DNA of 64,000 nt from Porticoccaceae bacterium (lineage in GTDB: Bacteria > Pseudomonadota > Gammaproteobacteria > Pseudomonadales > Porticoccaceae). Location of the stretch: positions 62,001 through 126,000 of the forward strand of contig JAHEGD010000005.1 in assembly GCA_024639885.1 (NCBI GenBank), given 5' to 3'. The translations under genes and the position numbers were made by a program. Under the pieces are notes generated by a model that was given only the letters and a program-made list of their open reading frames with translations, had not been told where the DNA came from and did no database searches. Below, one piece after another: positions 45,746-54,404 of this stretch. Positions within the stretch are counted from its first letter, which is position 1. Each line of letters begins with the position of its first letter.

Positions 45746-48700
45746 ATGCAGACAACAGGGATTTACGAGCAGTTAATCACCAAATTGCTAGAGCAAGAAC
45801 TGGACCAGGATCGGTTCTACATCGGTGAGCGCGAGCTTGATGGCAGTGAGGCGGCGACCTGGCTGTCACGATTTCTCGCGGGTCTTGTCGAGCACGCGAT
45901 GGAGTCCATTCCCACTGGTAACGACAGGCTTAATCACCAGCTTGATTTGGCAAACCAGCTGCTACTTTGGTTGACTACTAAGGTTAAAGATAAAGGCTTC
46001 ATTGAAGAGAATTTGCTGAGTAGTCAGGGAAAAATATTGACGGCACTTTACGAACTAGAGAACCCTGTTGCCGCCGATATGAAGACCTATGTGGAGGAGA
46101 TTTTTCCGCTGACAGGCCTGACCCAAAGCGAGCTTTTTTGCGGGAGTAATGCAGGTTTGTCACTAGAGGCTGAGTTAAAGCGCGAAATACTCTCCGCCGA
46201 CAAAATTTATTGGCTTGTATCGTTTGTAAAGTGGACAGGCATTCGGATTTTTAGGCGAGAGCTAGAGTCTTTCGCTGCTAGCGGCAGGGAGCTGAAGGTA
46301 ATTACCACCTCCTATATGGGGGCGACGGATGCAAAGGCAGTCGAATATCTAGCTAGCTTGCCGAACGCCGAGGTGAGAATGAGCTACAACACTGAGCGCG
46401 AGCGACTGCACGCCAAGAGCTATCTGTTTTTCCGCGAGACAGGATTCCATACCGGTTATATCGGTTCTTCTAACTTGTCGCGCTCAGCTTTGACCAACGG
46501 GCTGGAGTGGAACCTAAAGATAACGTCCAAGGAAATACCACATATCATTGCTAAAACGTTGAGCACTTTCGAGACCTATTGGGCTTCGAAAGAGTTTGAA
46601 CAGTTTGATGGCGATCAGGGTGCTGTTGCAAAGCTGAACAGGGCGCTTAATAAAGAGCGAACTATTGGCGAGCAAGCGGCAACGTACTTTTTTGACCTTA
46701 CCCCTTTTCCACATCAGCGAGAAATGCTGGAACAATTGGCTGTCGAGCGAAAAGTATTTGATCGCTACAGAAACCTAGTAGTGGCCGCCACAGGAACCGG
46801 GAAAACCCTGATATCCGCATTTGATTTTGCCGCGTATGTTAAGTCCAATCCGGGGGCTAGATTTCTTTTCGTAGCGCACCGGGAGGAGATTCTCAAGCAG
46901 GCAAGGGCGGCCTACCGTGGCGTGCTGCGCGATAGTCATTTCGGCGAGTTGTGGGTTGGCAACCACCGACCTGAGCACTATCAGGAATTGTTCGCATCCA
47001 TCCAAACGCTTAATAACAATATTAAAGATATCAACTTAACGCCGGGCTTCTATGATTACATTGTAATAGATGAGGTTCACCATATTACAGCGCACAGCTA
47101 CCGTGCGCTGATAGACTACTTCTCGCCAAAAATACTGTTGGGTCTCACCGCCACCCCTGAGCGACACGACGCCTCCGACATTCTCGCCGATTTCGGTGGT
47201 GTAATTGCCGCAGAGCTCCGCCTGCCGGAGGCTATTAACCGACGATATTTGTCACCATTTCAGTATTTTGGCGTCGACGACGAGACAGATCTACGTACGA
47301 TTCCCTGGAGCCGAGGCCGTTATGAGATATCGCAGCTGACTAACTTGTATACGCATAACCAGGCTAGAGTTGCCAAAATAGTGATGAGTCTACGCGAGAT
47401 TGTTACTGACCTGGCGGGAATGAAAGCGTTGGCGTTCTGTGTTGGTCGGGAGCACGCGCAGTACATGGCGGATCAGTTCAATCTCCAAGGCATTAAATCC
47501 GACATACTCACCAGCGATAACAGCCAGGACCGGCAGCTCAAACAGCAGGCGATCCGTGGCGGTGACATTAATATTTTGTGTGTGGTCGACATTTTCAACG
47601 AGGGCGTAGATATCCCCGAAGTGGACACCCTGCTATTTTTACGGCCAACTGAGAGTCTGACAATTTTTCTCCAGCAGCTTGGCCGTGGTCTTCGCTTAGC
47701 TGAAGGGAAAGAGTGCTGTACGGTCTTAGATTTCGTCGGTAATTCCCGACCCGAGTATGATTTTGCCAACAAATTTAGAGCGCTGATAGGCAAGAGCTCG
47801 CGCGCGATCAGCGAAGAGATTAAGCAGGGATTCCCGCATGCACCGCTAGGTTGTCGAATCGAGTTAACCAAGCAGACCCAAGAAATGGTATTGAGTAACA
47901 TCCGGCAGGCGTCGCTAACTGTGGGCCGATTAGTGGCTATGATTAGACAGTTCCCTGCACACTCTTCGGCCCCGCTAACGCTGGAAAACTTTCTGACCCA
48001 GCACCCGCATCTAGACCTTAATGAATTGTATAAGCGTGCTAGTTGGAATGACCTGGTTGCAAAGGCGCAGCGCCAAGACGAGTCGGGCGGAGAGGTTAGT
48101 GTCGTCGCTGGTCGGATCAAGCGCGCGGTGTACAACCGCGTTCTTAGCTGTGACGATAGAGCTTACTTGCTGTTTTTGAGGCAGCTCTGCGAAGATAACT
48201 TTGTGATTCCAGCGGGGTGCGAGCGGAAGGCATTAATGTGGCACTATGATTACTGGCAAAAAACCGGTGCTAAAGCAGGCTTTACAGCCCTTGAAGAGAG
48301 CATTTCAGAGCTCTGTAACCATGGTATTAAAGAGGAGCTGACTGCCGTACTGGATTGGCAGCTCAAGGTTACAAAATATGAACAACTGCCTATCTGTAGG
48401 CTGCCCGATGTTCCGTTACTGGTCCACGCACGTTATGCGAGGGAGCAGATACTAGTGGCGTTCGGGGCCGCTAGCTTTAACGTCCAGCCGACGGCGCGTG
48501 AAGGAGTTTATATTGTTAAGGAGAAAAATATTGAGTTGCTATTTGTCACGTTAAACAAAAATGAAAAGCGGTTCTCGCCGACCACGATGTATCAAGATTA
48601 TGCGATTAGCGAGACGCTCTTCCATTGGCAATCACAGAATAGCGCCCGGCCAGACCGTGGGCGGGGCGAGACTTATGTAAAGCACAAGACTAGCGGCAAG

Positions 48701-48886
48701 CGGCTGTTTTTGTTCGTTCGCGAAGAGAGCAAAGACCGATACGGGCGCACCATGGGTTTCGTTAACTACGGCGAGGTAGAGTATGTCTCTCATGTCGGCT
48801 CGCAGCCAATGAGTATAACTTGGCGCCTCGCAACACCGATCCCCGATTTTATGTGGCAACAAGTGAGTAAGCTTGCGGTAGGCTAG
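45746..48886 (+). CDS. PLD-domain / superfamily 2 helicase / DUF3427 protein
   Basis: A 1046-residue protein. Order of parts: an N-terminal helical region (1-130); a phospholipase-D-like domain (about 135-285) with a single HKD-type motif, His222/Lys224 and Gly240-Ser-Ser-Asn243; an SF2 helicase core with Walker A ATGTGKT (348-354), DEVHH (442-446), LTATPERHD (467-475), NEGVDIPEV (618-626) and QQLGRGLR (643-650); and a C-terminal DUF3427 region (about 915-1040) with RFSPTTMYQDYAIS. This layout is known for DUF3427 helicases that occur sporadically on islands; roles in DNA repair or phage defence are suspected but unproven. Codon use and base composition are unlike the core genes, indicating transfer. 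Confidence 0.9.
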   Translation: MQTTGIYEQLITKLLEQELDQDRFYIGERELDGSEAATWLSRFLAGLVEHAMESIPTGNDRLNHQLDLANQLLLWLTTKVKDKGFIEENLLSSQGKILTALYELENPVAADMKTYVEEIFPLTGLTQSELFCGSNAGLSLEAELKREILSADKIYWLVSFVKWTGIRIFRRELESFAASGRELKVITTSYMGATDAKAVEYLASLPNAEVRMSYNTERERLHAKSYLFFRETGFHTGYIGSSNLSRSALTNGLEWNLKITSKEIPHIIAKTLSTFETYWASKEFEQFDGDQGAVAKLNRALNKERTIGEQAATYFFDLTPFPHQREMLEQLAVERKVFDRYRNLVVAATGTGKTLISAFDFAAYVKSNPGARFLFVAHREEILKQARAAYRGVLRDSHFGELWVGNHRPEHYQELFASIQTLNNNIKDINLTPGFYDYIVIDEVHHITAHSYRALIDYFSPKILLGLTATPERHDASDILADFGGVIAAELRLPEAINRRYLSPFQYFGVDDETDLRTIPWSRGRYEISQLTNLYTHNQARVAKIVMSLREIVTDLAGMKALAFCVGREHAQYMADQFNLQGIKSDILTSDNSQDRQLKQQAIRGGDINILCVVDIFNEGVDIPEVDTLLFLRPTESLTIFLQQLGRGLRLAEGKECCTVLDFVGNSRPEYDFANKFRALIGKSSRAISEEIKQGFPHAPLGCRIELTKQTQEMVLSNIRQASLTVGRLVAMIRQFPAHSSAPLTLENFLTQHPHLDLNELYKRASWNDLVAKAQRQDESGGEVSVVAGRIKRAVYNRVLSCDDRAYLLFLRQLCEDNFVIPAGCERKALMWHYDYWQKTGAKAGFTALEESISELCNHGIKEELTAVLDWQLKVTKYEQLPICRLPDVPLLVHARYAREQILVAFGAASFNVQPTAREGVYIVKEKNIELLFVTLNKNEKRFSPTTMYQDYAISETLFHWQSQNSARPDRGRGETYVKHKTSGKRLFLFVREESKDRYGRTMGFVNYGEVEYVSHVGSQPMSITWRLATPIPDFMWQQVSKLAVG

Positions 48887-48933
48887 AGTGTGTAATGTAT
48901 TGGCGGCGGCTCGATGACTGCAAAGGACAGCAC

Positions 48934-49740
48934 ATGACTCGATCAACAGCTACTCTCCTAGTGCTATTGATACTGTTCAGCTGGGCGGGGCTCGACGCCA
49001 ACCGTTTTCGCGTCGACAGCGTGACGCTGTCCGACCTCATTGCGCCAGTAGCGCCTGCGCTTGCCGGCTACCGTATCGTGGTAGTGAGCGACCCACACCT
49101 GACCGGCAGTGAGAGTAGCTGGGCAGATTGGCGCAAGGTTCTAAACAGCGTCAACGCCGAGCAGCCAGACTTTGTCTTCATCCTTGGCGATTTTACCTAC
49201 CACGAGCTGAGCGGCGCGGCACTGGCCGGCTTTCAAGCGCGCTTCGCCGCGTCGTTGGCTGTGCTAGAGCGCGCGCCTTATCTGGTGCTGGGTAACCATG
49301 AAACCTGGGGCGGCAGGGCAGGCTGGCAAGCGGCATTGGTCGGCGCGGGTGTAACAGTGCTAGAGAACCGCGCGGTAGCCACGTTAGTACCCAAGCCACT
49401 CTGTATCGTTGGTATCGGCGACGCCTACACCGGCCACGCCCAACAGCCGATAGCCAACCCGAGCTGTAGCGGCCTGCCGGTGATACATATTACCCACGAC
49501 CCCGCTGCAATGTTTGACTTGGCGCTGCCGGGGGTTTGGCTGGCAGGCCACACCCACTGCGGCCAAATTAAACTGCCGTGGCTGCCGCCGCTGGTGGCCC
49601 CAACCAGTGCCCCCAAACGCGCCCAATGCGGTGTCTACACAGCACCAGGGCAGTTGCTGTTTGTCTCTAGCGGGGTTGGTAACAGTATCCTGCCGCTGCG
49701 CTTCTTCGCCGGCAGTCAGGTGGAGCTATTGACTTTTTAG
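48934..49740 (+). CDS. Calcineurin-like metallophosphoesterase, membrane-anchored
   Basis: A 268-residue protein. An N-terminal hydrophobic segment (residues 5-20) probably anchors it, with the enzyme outside the cytoplasm. Metal-binding motifs in order: VVSDPHLTG, FILGDFTYHE, LGNHETWGG, ITHDPAA and GHTHCGQIKLPW. The last motif, GHTHxGQ, groups it with YkuE/UDP-2,3-diacylglucosamine-hydrolase-like enzymes. I use the ATG at 48934, which follows AAAGGA; a frame from 48895 is weaker. It is 47 bases after the helicase and richer in GC than it, so a shared origin is uncertain. Confidence 0.85.
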   Translation: MTRSTATLLVLLILFSWAGLDANRFRVDSVTLSDLIAPVAPALAGYRIVVVSDPHLTGSESSWADWRKVLNSVNAEQPDFVFILGDFTYHELSGAALAGFQARFAASLAVLERAPYLVLGNHETWGGRAGWQAALVGAGVTVLENRAVATLVPKPLCIVGIGDAYTGHAQQPIANPSCSGLPVIHITHDPAAMFDLALPGVWLAGHTHCGQIKLPWLPPLVAPTSAPKRAQCGVYTAPGQLLFVSSGVGNSILPLRFFAGSQVELLTF

Positions 49741-49796
49741 GGGGGCATCACAGCGGTCGGTTGTCGGCTAGAGATTAACTAGCGAAGAACAAACAG

Positions 49797-50065
49797 GCGA
49801 CAGTCTCGTCGTTAACCGAGAGACATCTCTAATAGTTGGCGCATTAGCCACAATCGTACACTGTGTTGCACAAAGCTATGTCGCAGTGCGCCAGCGCTCA
49901 GCTAATAAGCCTAACCGACGAAAGTAAGTCGTAACGACTAGACAGGCTAATAAGGTCATCAATGCCATTGAGTTTCAGGCTTGTTATCGATATTGTGAGA
50001 ATGAATCTGAAACTTGGCCTATCCAATTAGTAGGATTCCTCCGGGGGCCGCAAGGCCCCTTTTTT
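49797..50065 (+). ncRNA. Candidate structured non-coding RNA ending at a terminator
   Basis: Five elements in series could fold: CGAC/GTCG near 49799-49812; AGAGA-CA-TCTCT (49820-49831); TGGCGCA (49837-49843) pairing with TGCGCCA (49887-49893), enclosing TAGC/GCTA; AGCCT (49908) with AGGCT (49944), enclosing CGAC/GTCG; and GCCA plus AGTTTCAG (49964-49978) pairing with CTGAAACT plus TGGC (50007-50018). A strong terminator closes the series at 50044-50065. No promoter is obvious and the 5' end is a guess. It could instead be a long 3' untranslated region. No known RNA family was recognised. Confidence 0.35.
50044..50065 (+). terminator. Rho-independent terminator
   Basis: GGGGCC-GCAA-GGCCCC with six T residues. 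It ends plus-strand transcription 12 bases before the stop codon of the convergent DUF3800 gene, 304 bases after the metallophosphoesterase stop. Confidence 0.92.
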
Positions 50066-50076
50066 GTTATCTGGCG

Positions 50077-50838
50077 TTACAGCCTTACGATTCCTAGTGG
50101 ATCGCTGCTTGATGCGGAAGAGCACAGCACTGGCCGTAAGTTTTTAAAGTAATTGCGAGCGCTTTTTTTCCTGACATAGGAGCATGGCGTAAGCATTTGA
50201 CAGAGTGAGTAGGCGGCGACATCGGCCGCTTGTATGAAAAGAGACTTTCGTGAATCCTTGAAGTGTGGATCTTCAATAATGTTAATTGTCTCGAGTCGTC
50301 TGTAGCCATCAGACTGCTGATTGGGTACAGGGTTGTATCTTCGCATGCGTCTAGCCAATGCTGTAATTTTTGCTGTATCCGATTGATCCGGAATAACGAT
50401 GCCGCTCTCGCTAAGGGATGATGAACCGTTGAAGTTGCCGTGAAGCATGGTGTTTGAAAACCGTTGTAGCAGTGCGGTCCAGGCCCGGCCAACAACGTCG
50501 TAACTATCAGGTTTTCCCTCTTTGTTTACGACGATATTAATAATGCTAATGCCCTCTAGCGATGCTATCTCTCTGGTGAATAGCCTAAGAATTGTCAGCC
50601 TATCGTTGCGTTTTATCCGTTTTAGTGCCCCGGGCTTGGAAATCATTGCAGAGGCGTGAATCTCTTCACGCAGCCGCATACCGAATGTGCCTAGCATCTT
50701 TTTTCGAAATAGCAGAATGGCATCTTGGCAATTCCGCCAGTGGTCTTCGTGCACTACTAGTCCGGTTAAAATGAAATATTGTGATGGGCTATGGCGTAGC
50801 CCGGGATCGCCGCTTTCATCGACGTACATCAAGAACAT
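50077..50838 (-). CDS. DUF3800 domain protein
   Basis: A 253-residue protein of a family with a predicted RNase H-like fold and sporadic, island-linked distribution. The N-terminal [10 protein letters not shown] carries the first acidic residues, and the C-terminal [16 protein letters not shown] is the second conserved segment (usually IQxADxxA). The function is unknown. I choose the ATG at 50838, preceded by AGAGGA; a longer frame to 50997 would span the trpG promoter. A TATATT at 50876-50871 could be its -10. It is AT-richer than its neighbours and transcribed against the rest of the region. Confidence 0.85.
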   Translation of the reverse strand: MFLMYVDESGDPGLRHSPSQYFILTGLVVHEDHWRNCQDAILLFRKKMLGTFGMRLREEIHASAMISKPGALKRIKRNDRLTILRLFTREIASLEGISIINIVVNKEGKPDSYDVVGRAWTALLQRFSNTMLHGNFNGSSSLSESGIVIPDQSDTAKITALARRMRRYNPVPNQQSDGYRRLETINIIEDPHFKDSRKSLFIQAADVAAYSLCQMLTPCSYVRKKSARNYFKNLRPVLCSSASSSDPLGIVRL

Positions 50839-50946
50839 GGGTAATCCTCTTTGATCGTTATTGTCAGTTGAATATAGCTGAGAAATGCCAAAGTGCACGG
50901 TGGTCGGCCAGTCGTTGGTGGCTGGTTTTGCTACGCTCGCCGCCCG

Positions 50947-50975
50947 TTTATACCCGCCCGCTTCTAGGGCATAAT
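50947..50975 (+). promoter_or_regulatory. Probable trpGDC promoter
   Basis: -35 TTTATA (50947-50952, 4 of 6), 17-base spacer, -10 CATAAT (50970-50975, 5 of 6). Transcription would begin about 36 bases before trpG. This marks the right edge of the accessory segment. Confidence 0.6.
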
Positions 50976-51017
50976 GGCGCGCTGATATTACTGGCACTCT
51001 GCCGTGCGGGCCCTTAC

Positions 51018-51599
51018 ATGCTGTTGATGATCGACAACTACGACTCCTTTACCTACAACGTGGTGCAGTACCTGGCCGAGCTGGGTGCCGATGTGCGGGT
51101 GTTTCGCAACGACGAGATCACCGTTGAGGAGATCCGCGCACTGGCACCGGAGCGGCTGGTGATATCGCCGGGCCCGTGCGATCCCGATCAGGCCGGTGTG
51201 TCGATGGCGGCGATTGAGGCGTTTGCCGGGGTGATCCCGGTGTTGGGCATCTGCTTGGGCCACCAGAGTATTGGCCAGGTTTACGGTGGCGAGGTGGTGC
51301 GCGCCCGCCAGGTGATGCACGGCAAGGTGTCGCCGATCTACCACACCGGCGAGGGGGTGTTCGCCGGCCTGCCCAACCCGTTTAGCGCCACCCGCTACCA
51401 CTCGTTGGTGGTGGCCCGGCAGTCGCTGCCGGCGACGCTAGCGGTGACCGCGTGGACGCAGTGCGATGATGGCAGTGTTGACGAGATTATGGGCCTTAAA
51501 CACAGCCAGTTGGCGGTCGAGGGGGTGCAGTTTCACCCTGAGTCGATTCTCTCTGAGCACGGCCACGCGCTGCTGCAAAACTTTTTAAAGCAAGGTTAG
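51018..51599 (+). CDS. trpG: Anthranilate synthase component II (glutamine amidotransferase)
   Basis: Supplies ammonia to TrpE; in many bacteria also to PabB. The 193-residue class I amidotransferase begins [18 protein letters not shown], with the nucleophile Cys in [13 protein letters not shown] and the His/Glu pair in [13 protein letters not shown]. The ATG at 51018 is used, since the frame upstream is in the promoter. It is the first gene of trpG-trpD-trpC. Confidence 0.97.
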   Translation: MLLMIDNYDSFTYNVVQYLAELGADVRVFRNDEITVEEIRALAPERLVISPGPCDPDQAGVSMAAIEAFAGVIPVLGICLGHQSIGQVYGGEVVRARQVMHGKVSPIYHTGEGVFAGLPNPFSATRYHSLVVARQSLPATLAVTAWTQCDDGSVDEIMGLKHSQLAVEGVQFHPESILSEHGHALLQNFLKQG

Positions 51600-51604
51600 C
51601 CGGT

Positions 51605-52648
51605 ATGAATATTGTCCAGGCACTCAGCCGTATCGCCGATGGCGGTCACCTTAGCCAAGCCGAGATGGTGGCGGTGATGGGTGAGGTGATGGGCGGCGCA
51701 GCCAGCGATGCACAGATTGGCGCACTGCTGATGGCGCTGCGTATGAAGGGCGAGACGATCGATGAGATCTGTGGTGCAGTAGAGGTGATGCGCGCGCTGG
51801 TTAGCGTCGTTGCGGTCGGCGGTGAGCACCTGGTCGATATCGTCGGCACCGGCGGCGATGGCGCCAATTTATTTAATGTCTCTACCGCCTCTAGTCTGGT
51901 GGTGGCCGCCGCCGGTGGCCGGGTTGCCAAGCACGGCAATCGCTCGGTGAGCAGCAAGAGTGGCGCCGCCGATCTGCTAGAGGCAGCCGGTGTGGCGATC
52001 AACCTAAGCAGCGACGATGTGGCCGCCTGCGTCGATGAGCTGGGCATCGGCTTTATGTTTGCGCCGGCCCACCACAGCGCCATGAAGTACGCCATTGGGC
52101 CGCGCAAAGAGCTTGGGTTGCGGACTATTTTTAATATCTTGGGGCCGCTCACCAACCCGGCTGGGGTCAAACGCCAGCTGGTTGGCTGCTTCTCGGCGGC
52201 ACTGTGTCGGCCGATGGCCGAGGTGCTCGGCCGGCTCGGTGCCGAGCAGGTGATGGTGGTCCACTCCAGCGATGGTTTGGACGAGATTAGCTTGGCCGCC
52301 CCAACCCACGTCGCAGAGTGGCGAGACGGCGCTGTAAGTGAATACACGCTTACGCCAGAAGATCTGGGACTAGAGCGGCAGACGCTGGCAGGGCTGATGG
52401 TCGATAGCGCCGACGAGTCGTTGGCTTTGATCCGCGACGCACTCGGTAAGCGGCGCACCGAGGCGGGCCAAAAGGCCGCCGATATGATTGCCCTGAACGC
52501 GGGCGCAGCGCTCTACGTGGCCGGCTTGGCGAGCAGCCCAGCGCAGGGCGTGGCACTGGCCGGCGACACTATCGCAACAGGGCTGGCGCTGAATAAATTA
52601 ACTGACTTGGTGGCTTTTACCCAGTGCCAGGCCGACCGCCCCGCGTAA
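51605..52648 (+). CDS. trpD: Anthranilate phosphoribosyltransferase
   Basis: Joins anthranilate and PRPP. The 347-residue protein has the PRPP loop [34 protein letters not shown], the substrate region [13 protein letters not shown] and [14 protein letters not shown]. It starts five bases after trpG, so the two are cotranslated. Confidence 0.97.
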   Translation: MNIVQALSRIADGGHLSQAEMVAVMGEVMGGAASDAQIGALLMALRMKGETIDEICGAVEVMRALVSVVAVGGEHLVDIVGTGGDGANLFNVSTASSLVVAAAGGRVAKHGNRSVSSKSGAADLLEAAGVAINLSSDDVAACVDELGIGFMFAPAHHSAMKYAIGPRKELGLRTIFNILGPLTNPAGVKRQLVGCFSAALCRPMAEVLGRLGAEQVMVVHSSDGLDEISLAAPTHVAEWRDGAVSEYTLTPEDLGLERQTLAGLMVDSADESLALIRDALGKRRTEAGQKAADMIALNAGAALYVAGLASSPAQGVALAGDTIATGLALNKLTDLVAFTQCQADRPA

Positions 52649-52670
52649 GCGGGGCCGCAGCGAGATAACC

Positions 52671-53477
52671 ATGAGCATTCATCCCGATACCCCGACCGTA
52701 CTGCGCAAGATTTTGGCGCGTAAACATGAAGAGGTCGCCGAGCGTCGCCGCCTAGTCAGTATTGAAGAGCAGCGCGAGCGCGCTGCTGCGGCCAGCCCGG
52801 TGCGCGGCTTTTATGCCGCCATGCGCCGCAGTGTCGAGCAGGGCCGCGCCGCGGTGATTGCCGAGATCAAAAAAGCGTCGCCCAGCAAAGGGGTGATCCG
52901 CGAAGCGTTCGACCCGGTTGCGATTGCCCAAAGCTATCAAAAAGGCGGTGCTAGTTGCCTTTCGGTATTAACCGATGTCGATTTTTTTCAGGGCCACGAC
53001 GACTACCTAGTGCAGGCGCGGGCGGCGACCCAGCTACCTGTGATCCGCAAAGACTTTATTGTCGATAGCTACCAAATAGCCGAAGCGCGGGCGCTGGGTG
53101 CCGATGCGGTGCTGCTGATTGTCGCTGCCTTGAGCGATGCGGAGTTGGCGCAGTTCCACGCCGAGGCAGTCGCACTGGGGCTGGATGTGTTGGTCGAGGT
53201 GCACGGCGCCGATGAGCTGACGCGGGCGCTGGCCATTGATAACCCGATGCTGGGTATTAACAACCGCGATCTGCACACTTTTGATACCTCGCTGGACAAC
53301 ACCTACGACCTGCTCGGCCAGATCCCCGCCGGGCGCATGGTAGTGACCGAGAGCGGCATTCACACTGTCGACGATGTGGCGGCGATGCGCGGCCACGACG
53401 TCAACGCATTTCTAGTCGGTGAGGCGTTGATGCGCCACGCCGACCCCGGCCAGCGCCTAGTTGAGATGTTTAACTAG
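52671..53477 (+). CDS. trpC: Indole-3-glycerol phosphate synthase
   Basis: Ring closure step of tryptophan synthesis. The 268-residue TIM barrel has [58 protein letters not shown] (catalytic Lys), [10 protein letters not shown] and VTESGIH. It lacks a fused TrpF domain, as expected outside the enterics. Spacing to trpD is 22 bases. Confidence 0.97.
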   Translation: MSIHPDTPTVLRKILARKHEEVAERRRLVSIEEQRERAAAASPVRGFYAAMRRSVEQGRAAVIAEIKKASPSKGVIREAFDPVAIAQSYQKGGASCLSVLTDVDFFQGHDDYLVQARAATQLPVIRKDFIVDSYQIAEARALGADAVLLIVAALSDAELAQFHAEAVALGLDVLVEVHGADELTRALAIDNPMLGINNRDLHTFDTSLDNTYDLLGQIPAGRMVVTESGIHTVDDVAAMRGHDVNAFLVGEALMRHADPGQRLVEMFN

Positions 53478-53501
53478 CCGATCGCAACAGGAGTACAACC
53501 G

Positions 53502-53924
53502 ATGCAAGCAACCGTAAAGTGGGTGGATGGCCGAATGTTCCTCGGCGAGTCGGGCAGTGGCCACACCGTTGTGATGGACGGCCCGCCGGAGCTGGGCGGT
53601 CGCAATTTGGGTGTGCGGCCGATGGAGATGTTGCTGCTGGGGGTGGGTGGTTGCTCGTCGTTTGATGTGATGAACATGCTCGATAAGTCCCGCCAGCAGG
53701 TGACCGACTGCCGGGTAGAGATGAGCGCGGAGCGCGCCGACGCCGTGCCGGCGGTATTTACCAAGATCCACCTGCACTTTGTGGTAACCGGCCACGATCT
53801 AAAAGAGAACCAAGTGCGCCGCGCGGTCGAGCTGTCCGCTGAGAAGTATTGCTCAGCGTCAATTATGCTGGGTGCCGCCGGCGTAGCGGTGACTCATGAT
53901 TTTGAGATAGTGGCGGCAGGGTAG
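53502..53924 (+). CDS. OsmC-like peroxide-reducing family protein
   Basis: A 140-residue OsmC/Ohr-superfamily protein. The two redox cysteines are in LLLGVGGCSSFDVMNML and in SAEKYCSASIMLG; the family reduces organic hydroperoxides by these thiols. The subgroup (YhfA-like, next to trp or crp genes) has no proven substrate. It follows trpC by 24 bases. In Pseudomonas the same gene follows vfr after trpC; vfr is absent here. Confidence 0.88.
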   Translation: MQATVKWVDGRMFLGESGSGHTVVMDGPPELGGRNLGVRPMEMLLLGVGGCSSFDVMNMLDKSRQQVTDCRVEMSAERADAVPAVFTKIHLHFVVTGHDLKENQVRRAVELSAEKYCSASIMLGAAGVAVTHDFEIVAAG

Positions 53925-53957
53925 CGCCTGGGCGGTGTGAGCAGTGCTTGTGCGGCC

Positions 53958-53995
53958 AAAAAAAGAATAAAAAAAAGGAGCCGGGGAGGCTCCTT
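53958..53995 (-). terminator. Rho-independent terminator of the 46-codon gene
   Basis: On the minus strand AAGGAGCC-loop-GGCTCCTT forms a perfect 8-bp stem followed by eight or more T residues and a second T run. It has no T run on the plus strand, so it marks transcription coming from the small gene at 54135-54275. Confidence 0.82.
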
Positions 53996-54109
53996 AAAAA
54001 GTCCTTGGAAGGATCACAAGGGAGGGGTCTGGGGTCCAGCGCCGATTGCGCGTCGCTGGTGAATCTCATCAATCTGTTAAGTATATTACTGAGCTAGCCG
54101 GTATACATC

Positions 54110-54128
54110 AAATGCATTGTTTGCATTT
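54110..54128. repeat. Inverted repeat with ATGCATT-type element
   Basis: AAATGCA-TTGTT-TGCATTT, six bases past the stop of the small gene. Its inner 12-mer AATGCATTGTTT occurs again at 54403-54414. Confidence 0.6.
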
Positions 54129-54134
54129 TAGTCA

Positions 54135-54275
54135 TTACGCAGCGGTATTATTAACCGCTGCATCGTTGGCCGCTACGCGGACTGAACCGGTATGATTGGC
54201 TTTGGCCAGCTCGTCGCGGGCGATCGCTACGCCAGTCAAACCTGCAAAACTCATCATTAAGTAAACTAGTGCCAT
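54135..54275 (-). CDS. Small protein, 46 residues, with N-terminal membrane segment
   Basis: The frame reads MALVYLMMSFAGLTGVAIAR and continues DELAKANHTG to an Ala/Asn-rich end. Residues 2-19 are hydrophobic and would form one membrane helix; the rest is polar. The ATG at 54275 is preceded by a very strong AAAGGAGA seven bases away. A promoter (TTGGAA-18-TATAGT at 54404-54375) lies upstream and a terminator downstream (53995), so it has all parts of a gene. I recognise no family. It is divergent from a LysR regulator and is probably its target. Confidence 0.62.
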   Translation of the reverse strand: MALVYLMMSFAGLTGVAIARDELAKANHTGSVRVAANDAAVNNTAA

Positions 54276-54369
54276 GGTTGCTCTCCTTTCAAAGTGAGCT
54301 GATGTTCCGCGGCGTTTTACGTTAACGTCTTGGTTCAGCTCTTGGCGCTTTATTGCGCTGTTTCAATGG

Positions 54370-54404
54370 TTGTTACTATAAGAACTGGTCCTCTATAATT
54401 CCAA
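54370..54404. promoter_or_regulatory. Overlapping divergent promoters of the small gene and lysR gene
   Basis: Plus strand: TTGTTA (54370-54375), 18 bases, perfect TATAAT (54394-54399) for the regulator. Minus strand: TTGGAA (54404-54399), 18 bases, TATAGT (54380-54375) for the small gene. The two overlap completely, so they exclude one another, as in classic LysR divergons. Confidence 0.6.

Larger units (their letters stand above)
49741..50076. other. Gene-free stretch with serial stem-loops
   Basis: This 336-base gap between the metallophosphoesterase and the convergent DUF3800 gene has no supportable open frame. It contains the stem-loops and the terminator listed as a candidate RNA below. 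Composition is about even in A+T and G+C, unlike the core. Confidence 0.6.

Noticed and set aside
49853-49860. ATCGTACA shared with the reverse complement of the 44-bp repeats
   Set aside because: An eight-base match in this length is likely chance and the flanking bases do not agree.
49837-49950. Integron attC-like site
   Set aside because: GCCTAAC at 49909 fits the RYYYAAC half, but no matching GTTRRRY partner lies at the right distance and no integron integrase is seen.
50839-50997. Longer DUF3800 protein starting at 50997
   Set aside because: It would cover the trpG promoter and lacks the conserved start [10 protein letters not shown] at its N-terminus; the ATG at 50838 has a good ribosome site.
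44784-51017. Attachment-site repeats or integrase bounding the accessory segment
   Set aside because: I looked for direct repeats near 44784-44800 and 50840-51017 and for an integrase or transposase frame and saw none; a computed search could still find short ones.
53863-54072. 69-codon minus-strand frame below the small gene
   Set aside because: It runs straight through the Rho-independent terminator at 53958-53995 and into the OsmC gene antisense, with a poly-Phe stretch made by the T run.
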